43,755 bases of DNA from Parachlamydiaceae bacterium (lineage in GTDB: Bacteria; Chlamydiota; Chlamydiia; Chlamydiales; Parachlamydiaceae). The first letter of the stretch is position 1. Every line of letters starts with the position of its first letter. Shown piece by piece: positions 10,401 through 18,300 of the stretch. The notes beneath the pieces are model-generated. The model worked only from the letters and a program-made list of their open reading frames with translations, was not told the DNA's origin and ran no database searches. The stretch spans positions 1 through 43,755 of the forward strand of contig JACCRY010000196.1 in NCBI GenBank assembly GCA_013813265.1, written 5' to 3'. A program made the translations under genes and the position numbers.

Positions 10401-12708
10401 TTCTGAACTCTACATGAAGCTGGGGCAACTGAGGCAGTCTTGCGGCCGCTATCTTAAGAAAAAGTACTCTGAAGGGAGTGCTGAAGAACTCTTTTTCAAG
10501 GCAAAGGAGCTTATTGAGAAATCTTTAATCCAAGCAAAAAAGATTGCAGAGGAATCTACAGCTCAACTGTTACTCGAGAGAGTCTATCGTGCTCTCACCT
10601 CACTTTATAGAGAATGTGGAGATTACGCTTCTATGAAAGAGTACTTAAGGCTTTGTAAGGAACTCTGCCAAATTAGAATCCAGAAGAAAGACAAAGATCC
10701 AGAGTATAGAATTGTTCTCGATCTTGATTTTGCAAAAACAAAAGAGCTAGAATCTAAAATTTCAGAAGCCATTGACAGTGATTTTAAGAAGAGTAGCGTG
10801 TTATTTCGCGAAGCAAGAAAAATTTTTAAAGGTTATTACCGACGTAAGGATCATCCTGCTATTTCGTGCTCGATGGGAAAAATAGGAAACCCTAATGATC
10901 GCGAAATTTTTCTAGCAAAACAGCAAAAAGGACTCGAGAGGTGGCGCGTCATTTTTGGCGAGAAGCATCCAGGTATGGTGACGTTCTATCATAATATTGG
11001 AGGCTTGTTAGGGCAATTAGGAAAGTTTCAAGAGGCGCTTGAGGTTTTACAAAAAGCACTCGAATTACAGCGCTCCATTTTTGGAGAGCAGCATCCGGAT
11101 GTTGCAATATCCTATAATAAAGTAGGAGCAACGTTCGATTCATTAGATAGGCATCTTGACGCGCTTGAGCATCGGCAAAAAGCACTCGATATTTATCTCT
11201 TCATTTTTGGCGAACAGCATCCGGGTGTGGCGAACTCCTATAATAATGTGGGGAGTACGTTTGGACGATTATGTCGTCATCAAAAGGCTCTAAAATATCA
11301 TCAAAAAGCCCTCATTATGCGCCGTTCCATTTTTGGCGAGCAGCATCCTATGGTGGCGTACTCGTATGGGAATGTGGGGACAACGTTCGGAGAATTAGGT
11401 CGACATCAAGAGGCGCTTGAGAATCGCCAAAAAGCACACGATATACAGCTCTTATTTTTTGACGAGCGTCATGATGATTTGGCGATCTCCTATAACAATC
11501 TGGGGAGTACGTTGTTAGAATTAGGCAGACCTCAAGAGGCGCTTGTGGTTCAGCAAAAGGCTCTTGAAATGTGGAGCTCCATTTTTGGGAAGCAGCATCC
11601 GCAAGTGGCGATTTCCTATAACAACGTGGGATGTTCGTTTATACAATTGGGCAGGTATCACGAAGCGATTAAGCATTTTCACGAAGCACTCGAGTTACAG
11701 CGTTCCATTTTTGGCGAGAAGCATCCATCTATGGCTGACTCCTATAGCATTCTTTGGGATACGTTGTTAAAATTAGGCCGGCATAAAGAAGCGCTTATAT
11801 ATCTGCAAAAGGCACTCGAAATAGAGCGCTTCATTTTTGGAGAGCAACATCTGAAAGTGGCCCTCTCCTATAGCAATATAGGGATTATGCTTGTAGAATT
11901 AAACGAGCCTTTCTTAGCCGCCTCAAACCTCAAGCAAGCATTATGTGCTTTTCAGGCTAATCCCAGTTATCAATTACATCATAAAATTATCAATATTAAT
12001 ATTCTTCTAGCCAATTCTTATTTGCAACAAAACAATAGAGAAAAATGCACAGAGCACGCCCAAGAAGCCAAAAAGCTCTCAACAGAGTTAGACAATCTAA
12101 AAACATTTCAAAAAAATGAGATTCTCTTGAATGATTTGTTTCTTAATAAAAAATACCAAGAAGCCTACAAATTGTTTACAAAGCTGCCTAAATTCCTAAA
12201 AGAAGCACCTCAGTTCCTTTGTTTCCATATGCAGATGGCACTTCTTTGTCCGAGCTTAAATAAAAAAACATTGGAAAAACATATCCAAGAGGCAGAGAAC
12301 GCGTTAAACAAAGGAGAGTGCTCTATCCCTACTCGATTCAAGCTATGCATCAACTTAGCAACCTATTGGCTAAACCAAAAGAGCTCCTACAAATGGGATA
12401 AGGCTAATGAGTGTATGAACCATTTGCAAAAGCTTTTGGACATTACTCCGACCTTTTGCTTTCAATACACACTTTTAGATTCACTTGTTTTTGGAGAAAA
12501 TCCGTTAATTGAGAGCGAATGCATTCCTGCTGAGATTTTGCGTAATTTTATTGTCCTGAAGATTTTTGAAGGTAAGGGGAACCACCAAATACTTCCAATT
12601 GTCGCGAAGCAATTGCTACAAAAAATTGATTCATTAGAGACTCAAGGACATAAGACCGCAGAAATCAAGAACTTTTGTCTGGAATGCCTCAACGAACAGA
12701 AAAGTTAA
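7468..12708 (+). CDS. Methyltransferase - GlnD-like nucleotidyltransferase - TPR fusion protein (1,746 aa)
   Basis: The start ATG has GGAG at 7459-7462 as ribosome binding site. Residues about 95-340 form a class I SAM-dependent methyltransferase: motif I LLDIACGNG at about 169-177, and VIGLD further on for the ribose-binding acidic residue. Residues 345-590 are a helical linker. The nucleotidyltransferase motif IGLGSLAREEMTPYSDFEFA lies at about 602-621 with an intact G-S...D-x-E pattern, followed by the GlnD-like helical section. Eight kinesin-light-chain-type TPRs span about 1155-1480. The C-terminal 250 residues match those of 3086-7351. Two transfer activities in one polypeptide on a protein-binding scaffold suggest a toxin-like or host-directed modifier; substrates are unknown. 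The gene lies 116 bp after its paralogue in the same direction and is probably a tandem duplicate. Confidence 0.82.
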   Translation: MIPYIPLQINTYHTEFSNLLEDAIHELVQGDNNRQRWEKSLQLLLNKGMKPTEKDLTLLRSSGYSISYDPQTLEKFRIFVFPNDPEMTIAIQSATQEGGLLTDRHKMYRPGPASVKHCEGAAKGYHEIFAIFEQNTTEKKRIAKDTYNFIDHIEEFLPLEHPWKRKKTLLDIACGNGVQAQELLSFYPCSVIGLDNQESCINECQKLLPGQTFTVHNCFAEAPPQFKEKADILFVSHFYCSPDKIALFIERLQEYQTSENALVVFVNGSTGTDADRIANKLPFLRGKPSSSMSNDFKKALQNQEYSCIEHVSQAKLIFPSLTTTIRHQLLQIHRGDYENSYPQIDPDFKTFKALMEFIASYPLESMNPEEIALYLNELEETFKTNDGPYLLICNQIVLAHPKNADEAFQAAFKQADEVGREDPVFEAIRNKMELGLSAEAKKELGKLLEAIENQDLEKSIAGFLLMSEIHLVEGKYPEAAGILWYAKRLDKEGTCHKKIDAQLDIIERALLHRATNQEGPCRGIEQSKQDQGKLKQLREVIREEYYSIKVVENNLERTKALRLLYQHTITKKLKAFIDEVAQDVVKQMADWKQKTPCDYALIGLGSLAREEMTPYSDFEFAILIDSEKEEDKEYFRLFTNLLHLRFINFGETILPSLDIRCLDWVFDTITPRGLSFDGSMPTACKTPLGKKGNKGGDYELIHNPKGMSLLQHINVKHQEQERLWILKRYHLPSILSTCTYVTGSEKGIYLVPDYQLKVQAILENDEGKQRAFDLMKDDLDNFKPRLEEDESGRHYNVKKDLYRLPNTMFDGLANYFCLKATSTWERIEELEKKEIFTSTAAQDLKELVMLSQELRLSTYLSHDCQKDHLDIDMQKVTLQELYYRVLPFAATMEVFCSKMENGSPERCLQKERFYENTSFHQGVIALRHMDFMEADRCISLEVFDTLEYYEVLASVKNTLAKYTEAEEAYLKAIEKKPSSELYMKLGQLRQSCGRYLKKKYSEGSAEELFFKAKELIEKSLIQAKKIAEESTAQLLLERVYRALTSLYRECGDYASMKEYLRLCKELCQIRIQKKDKDPEYRIVLDLDFAKTKELESKISEAIDSDFKKSSVLFREARKIFKGYYRRKDHPAISCSMGKIGNPNDREIFLAKQQKGLERWRVIFGEKHPGMVTFYHNIGGLLGQLGKFQEALEVLQKALELQRSIFGEQHPDVAISYNKVGATFDSLDRHLDALEHRQKALDIYLFIFGEQHPGVANSYNNVGSTFGRLCRHQKALKYHQKALIMRRSIFGEQHPMVAYSYGNVGTTFGELGRHQEALENRQKAHDIQLLFFDERHDDLAISYNNLGSTLLELGRPQEALVVQQKALEMWSSIFGKQHPQVAISYNNVGCSFIQLGRYHEAIKHFHEALELQRSIFGEKHPSMADSYSILWDTLLKLGRHKEALIYLQKALEIERFIFGEQHLKVALSYSNIGIMLVELNEPFLAASNLKQALCAFQANPSYQLHHKIININILLANSYLQQNNREKCTEHAQEAKKLSTELDNLKTFQKNEILLNDLFLNKKYQEAYKLFTKLPKFLKEAPQFLCFHMQMALLCPSLNKKTLEKHIQEAENALNKGECSIPTRFKLCINLATYWLNQKSSYKWDKANECMNHLQKLLDITPTFCFQYTLLDSLVFGENPLIESECIPAEILRNFIVLKIFEGKGNHQILPIVAKQLLQKIDSLETQGHKTAEIKNFCLECLNEQKS
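10940..11900 (+). repeat. Eight tandem 126-bp units coding for TPRs
   Basis: This is the same unit as at 5600-6560 (SIFGEQHP, VAxSYNNVG, LGRHQEAL). Units are highly similar at DNA level within the array and to the array in the upstream gene, so exchange between the two genes is plausible. Confidence 0.75.
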
Positions 12709-12718
12709 AACGACATAG

Positions 12719-12747
12719 TTTGTGTGTTAACGGAACCAACACACAAA
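12719..12747 (+). repeat. Decayed duplicate of the 7373-7401 hairpin
   Basis: TTTGTGTGTT and AACACACAAA flank aacggaacc. The surrounding sequence (cgacatag before it, actacatt after it) matches the region after 3086-7351. The 3' flank was therefore copied together with the gene, which supports tandem duplication. Confidence 0.6.
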
Positions 12748-12888
12748 ACTACATTAGGACCACGAATAAAAGTCTTTATGAATGTATTAGCTCTATGGCA
12801 GTATACTCATCAAAGTGTGTCTTTTCAGATCTCTAAAAGGTAAAAAATAAGATGCTTCCATCATCGAATAGCTGTTTCTCGTCCTTAG

Positions 12889-13968
12889 GATCACAACTGT
12901 CCTGCAGATAAAGCTCCTCTTCTAGTTGAAAGACTCAAAGAATACCAGACTTCGAATAATACTCTGATCTTTTTTGTGAACGGATGTTCCGGAACAGATG
13001 GAGACCGGATTGCAAATAAATTTCCTTTTCAGAGAGGGAAACCTTCTCCTTCCATGAGCAAGGATTTTAAAAAAGCGCTTGAAAATCAAGGCTATCTTTG
13101 CGTTAAAAAATCTCAACAAGCCAAGGTCGTCTTTCCTCCTCTCACTCCATCTATTCGGCATCAAATTCTAAGCATTCAACGAGACGATTATGAAAATCCC
13201 TATCCTAATATCGATCCCGAATTTAAAACTTTTAAAGCACTCATGGAGTTTATTGCCAGTTTGCCTCTTGAGTCCATGACCCAAGAAGAGATAGTACTCT
13301 ATCTTAACGAACTAGAAGAAACCTTCTCTGCAAATGAGGGCCCCTTCCTCCATATCTGTAACCAAATCATTTTTGCCTGCCCCATTAGTGCCGATGAACC
13401 ATTTCTTGCAGCCTTTAAAATCGCTCACCAAAAGCAAACTGAAGATTTCCTATTTAGAAAAATTCAGGATAAAATCGACTTAGGTTATCATGAAGAGGCG
13501 AAAGAGGCGCTTGGCGATCTCTTAAATTCGCTTGAAGGGCAAGACCTCAATAAGAGCATCGAGGGCTTTCAGCTCATGAGCGAAATTTATCTTCAAGATA
13601 AAAAATTTGCCGAAGCTCCTGGAATCCTTTGGTACGTCAAGCAGTTACTTAGTCAAGGCGAGTGGGATAAGGCCTTTAAATGTGCCCAATACTTAAGCGC
13701 TATTTTAGAGGTTGCTCCTAACCTTTACTTTCAGTATGAGCTTTTGGATGTCTTGGCCTTTAATGAAAATCCCTTGACTGAAGGAGAATGTATTCCTGTC
13801 GATATCCTCCGAAATTTCATCATCTTGAAAGTCTATCAAGGACAGGAAAAATATCAAATTCTTCCGGATGTAGCAAAATACCTACTTAAAAAGATGACTG
13901 ATTTAAAACTTGAAGGTCACAAAGTTGAAGAAATTAAAGATTTTTCCTTAGTACACTGTAAAGATTAA
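12889..13968 (+). pseudogene. Truncated and internally deleted copy of the methyltransferase-TPR family
   Basis: The frame is open from 12889 (stop TAG at 12886). The first in-frame start is GTG 12976, which lies inside conserved sequence and has no ribosome binding site. It begins in the middle of the methyltransferase domain (ERLKEYQTSNNTLIFFVNG, matching ERLQEYQTSENALVVFVNG), so the SAM motif is lost. It continues through the linker (LYLNELEETF, EGFQLMSEIYL). At about residue 225 of the 330-residue frame it jumps from ILWYVKQLL directly to the family C-terminal domain (QYLSAILEVAP, ECIPVDILRNF). The whole nucleotidyltransferase and TPR region is deleted in frame. It is most likely a pseudogene that has kept an open frame. 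Confidence 0.7.
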
Positions 13969-14030
13969 ATATTAAATTTTAGGTTTGAGGCCATGCTAAT
14001 AGCGAAGTTCAGAAAATTTATGTAGCCTGT

Positions 14031-14253
14031 TGCGTCTCGCAGCAGGAGCCAACTGAGCGTCTATTCTGCTACTGCTGCGAGGCTGTGAAAAAATTGGAAA
14101 GATGCTTCAGTTGGCTGAAAAGTTGCATCTGACGCACTTCTCTCCTCGGTCGTAGCTATGGCTACGACGTCGTCAAAAATTGCATCAGCTGCAACTTTCG
14201 CCTAACTGCTGCATTATTTCGAATTTTTTCACAGCCTCTGCGAGACGCAGCAG
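14031..14253. repeat. Long interrupted palindrome, MITE-like element
   Basis: Nested inverted repeats are centred on the 20-bp palindrome at 14149-14168 (GTCGTAGC, TATG, GCTACGAC). The outer arms are TGCGTCTCGCAG (14031-14042) with CTGCGAGACGCA (14238-14249). The middle arms are GAGGCTGTGAAAAAATT (14079-14095) with AATTTTTTCACAGCCTC (14222-14238). The inner arms are AAAGTTGC (14119-14126) with GCAACTTT (14191-14198). It has no coding capacity. A non-autonomous mobile element or strong cruciform/terminator structure fits. It fills most of the 13969-14343 gap. Confidence 0.65.
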
Positions 14254-14343
14254 ACTACAGTCGTACACTACGAAAATTCTCGCATCGCGTAAATCTCATT
14301 GCAAATTATTTTAGAAAAAATGCAATTTGAATGAAAACATTAC

Positions 14344-15231
14344 ATGAGGTCGAACATAGAACCAATAAAACCTCCCTATTTACAACTATGGGAAGAGCTT
14401 GCAAGGTGCACATTCAATAGGCAACCTATTATTGAACGCATAAGAGAAAGCTCTTCAGATTTTTTTAGAGAACTCCATGAATCCTTCGACCAATGGGCTT
14501 CCTTGTCGCCTCGAACAACGAATACACTTCAACGTCTTGTTCCTATCTTGCAGGCATCATTTGAAGAAGCTGAGCTTCATGAAAAGCCACTAGATGAGCT
14601 TCTAATGAGGTTGATAAACAAGGGCAATGAAGACCAAATTCTTGTTTTTCTTGGAGAATTAGAAAAGAATAAGGTTTTGAAGCAAATGAAGGGTAACTGC
14701 GAGTCGTTTATAGAAAAAATTCATGAAGAAGGGATAGCTATTTCTACGTCCATTGTTAATATACAAGACGAGTGCAAGATGTGTCTTGATGAAATTACAC
14801 CAGAATCGGCTGTAATGTACAAACTAAATAAAACGGATAATTTTAAAAATTTTGATTATTGCATTTCTTGTTTATCATTATTGATGGATACACAATGGAT
14901 GAAATATATAAAAGATATAAAAAATGCCGATTGTGAAAAATCATTGGTGAATTTAATAAAAGCTAAACCCCCGATCAATTTCAGGGATAGTCGTATTGAG
15001 GAAAATACAGAAATCTATGAATTTTTTTGTGATGGAAAAAATTACTCGGCAAAATTAAAAGGTTCATTTGATACTGACATGAGGGATAGATTATATAATA
15101 AATTATTATGTGTGGCCAATTCAATAAATAAAGAAAATGTAGAATTAAAGGATGTTCCAACAAATGAAAACGTAGAAAAATTTGATTATTTGGAGAGAGT
15201 TAATAAAGTGTTAAAAGAGTTTAATTTGTAA
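14344..15231 (+). CDS. Hypothetical protein with a four-cysteine (CxxC...CxxC) motif, 295 aa
   Basis: No family recognised. The first 130 residues look helical. Cys144-x2-Cys147 (in DECKMCLDEI) and Cys173-x2-Cys176 (in DYCISCL) form a CxxC-x25-CxxC pattern that could bind one zinc ion. The opening CxxCLDE is RING-finger-like, but the remaining RING ligands are not visible. The C-terminal 110 residues are lysine- and asparagine-rich and more AT-rich in codon use than the neighbours. There is no signal peptide or membrane segment. It sits 168 bp upstream of the protease-NACHT gene in the same direction, so co-transcription is possible but not shown. The start has only a weak ribosome binding site. 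Confidence 0.6.
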   Translation: MRSNIEPIKPPYLQLWEELARCTFNRQPIIERIRESSSDFFRELHESFDQWASLSPRTTNTLQRLVPILQASFEEAELHEKPLDELLMRLINKGNEDQILVFLGELEKNKVLKQMKGNCESFIEKIHEEGIAISTSIVNIQDECKMCLDEITPESAVMYKLNKTDNFKNFDYCISCLSLLMDTQWMKYIKDIKNADCEKSLVNLIKAKPPINFRDSRIEENTEIYEFFCDGKNYSAKLKGSFDTDMRDRLYNKLLCVANSINKENVELKDVPTNENVEKFDYLERVNKVLKEFNL

Positions 15232-15399
15232 GTATAATGAATTTGTTTAAAAAATGCTTTATTGCGGCGAATTTACCCTAAGTGCTGATAAAATGGAGCA
15301 GGATCGTGAACGTGCCTGGTCGAATTTATCTTTTAATTGAATTGTCGGTGTAGAGCGACAAAACTGGTGAATTAATGACAAAAGAAAAGATACATACGC

Positions 15400-18300
15400 A
15401 TGATCCCAAAGGCTCTATATAGTAACTTCGATTACAGGCACAACCTAGATCAGCTAGAAGGCCTAGGCTTACCTTCTGATTTTATTGAAACCATCAAAAC
15501 CCAAGCTCAAAGCGTAGCTTGCCTGGTTCACGAGCAAAATTTAAGACAAAGAAAAGAAGGAGGATGGACTTTCAGTGATGACGTTTCCACTCTTGCTCAG
15601 ATACAAGAAGACCAATTTAACCACGAAGCGTCATTCGGAGAAAAGGAAGCGTTTCGCAACGAATATGCCGCAGGATCTGGAACAGCGTTTCTCGTAGATA
15701 AGCAGCATGTTCTAACTGCAGCCCATTGTGTTTGTGAACCAAATTCGAGCCAACTCAATACAAAATTAATCCAAGCCGCACGCTTAGTCTTTGGATTCCA
15801 CAACGCAAAAGAGAAGCAATCTGACTATGTTTTTAATGAAAATCAAATTTTTAAAATTGTAGTCGTAGCACACCAGTTTTTTCGCTTACCCGGGAAAAAT
15901 AAAGCCTTCTCGGAGTGGTCAGACTGGGCTCTTCTTAAATTAGATAGAGAAGCCGCTTATCCTCCGTTGCCTCTTAGTTTATCTGAAAAAGTTGGGGATC
16001 AGATCCAGCTTTACATGCTAGGCCATCCCAACGGATTGCCCCTAAAATTCACCTACAATGGCCAAGTTCAAGGAAATACAGAGAATGATTTTTTTGAGTG
16101 CGATTTAAATGCTTTTGAAGGGAACTCAGGCTCTTTTATTGGAGCCCTTTCAACAAGGGTAGGAGTCGGAATATTATGTGCCGGTTCAAATGATTATGAA
16201 ATCACTAAAAATTATCAAAATCTAGGAAATGCAAGAATTCAAGCTTGTCGCATCACAAAGTTAGAAATTAGAGAAAATAGAGTAGGCGAGAGGCTTGAAA
16301 ATTGCCAAAGATTAAATGTCCTTCGCTTCCTTGTGGATGACCACCTTTTAGGAATTGAAGGGATGGATCAGCAGATCAATGCCAAGGAGCTTATTATTCA
16401 ATCTTTGAAAGCGTGCTACAAAAACCAAAACACGATTCCGCGCCTTTTGCATAAAGCTCTTCCCATCGAGGAAATCTATACAGAGCTTGTCCTCCTACAT
16501 AGAAATAAGGATGACGATAAAAAGACAGAGAAAAAAGCATACGAAGAGCGTCGGATTAACAGCTGGGAAGACATTCATGCTGCAAAAGAACCCATTTTAC
16601 TTCAGAGTCTTTTTGCAAAAAAAGGAGGGATAGCTTTAAACAGGGTTCTCATTCTTGGTCGGGCAGGCATTGGCAAAAGCACCCTCTGCCAACACATCGC
16701 ATATAAATGGGCAAATGGAAAACTTTGGAAAGAGAGGTATGATGCTCTTTTTTGGGTTCCTTTAAGAAAACTGCAAAATACCCATTCTGCAGAAACTCTG
16801 GCTTCATTTATCTTTCGCGTTTGTTGTCAGGCAGAAGGTCAAAAACTTTATTCAAAAGATATTACAAATTACCTTGAGCAAAATAAGAATCGGATTCTCT
16901 TTGTCCTAGATGGCTTGGATGAAGTTTCAATGGAGGAAAATACTCTTCAAAAAGAGATTGTCGATGAGCTTTTAGAGATGCCTCATTGGATCATCACCTC
17001 GCGGCCTCATGCTGCTGTATCTGTTTCAGCAGATAGCGCCATCGAAAATGTGGGATTTTCTTCAAAAACAATTGAACTCTACATAGAGAAATCGTTTCCA
17101 ACAAATGCACAAGCTGTCCTTCAAAAGATCCGCCAAAATCCGATCATTTTTGGACTATGCCATATCCCCATCAACCTAGAACTTGTTTGTTCTATTCTAG
17201 AGAAATCAAAAGGAGATATTTCCTCTATCACTTCTATGACCGGACTTTATGAAAAACTCACTTTAACACTCCAAAGGCGCTTTTTGGAAAAAATTGGACA
17301 GGCCAATGCTTGGGATTTGTTGCAGGGTGATTTAGAACAAAATCCTCATACAAGTAAGATTTTCAAACTACTAGAATCTATTGCTTGGACAGGGATGGAG
17401 CAAAAGCAATTGTTTTTTTCTTTTGATACCGGACAAATGAACAAGATTTATTCTCTTTATCCTCCTGATCAAACAAGAACCGAACTTTTTACTCAAACCT
17501 GCACAACTGGTTTTCTACAATCTAATGGGGATAATGAGGAGTTTCTGGAGAATGAATACTCCTTCCTACATCTCACCTTTCAAGAATATTTTGCTGCACG
17601 CTACCTTGTTCGTCTTATGGAAAACAATTTGGATGCAGCTAAAAAATGCATTAGAAAAGTGAAGTTTGATCCTCGCTATAAGATTGTAATGTGGTTTGTC
17701 GCCGGTCTTTTGAAAAATGAAGGAGGCGATTATGAAAAATTAAATGCTTTCTTTGAGATTATGGATAGCCCTAAGGACAACGTGGGACTGTATTCTACAC
17801 TTCTTAAAGTGCGCTGCTTGGAAGAATGCGGTTCGCCGAATGGCCTTAACAAATTACAGGAATATGAGAAGGAAATCGAATTCTGGTGTAATAAACTCAC
17901 TCTTGAGCCTTCCCTTAATTCCCAGTTCATACACCTTATAGACACCTTCGAAGCGAGTCCTAACGCTGCTAAACGTTTCTTGATCCCACAGCTCCAAATT
18001 TCCCTCGCAAATGATAATCCAAAGATCCGCCTAGCTGCTGCAAAGGGTTTCAGTAAAATAGGCAGCGCTGATCCTGGGGTTGTCCTTCCTTTACTTAAAG
18101 TGGCCCTCAAAGATGACACTCGTGACGTCAGATATTATTTATTAAAAACCCTGGATCAGATAAGTCAAACTGATCCTAAGGCTGCCTTTCCTATGCTTGA
18201 AGAACTTCTCAAGGATGATAACGTAGAAATCAAGCAAGTGGCAGTAATAACTTTGGTTCAGATTCGTTTCACCCACTCTCAACTGGTTTTTCCTTTGCTT

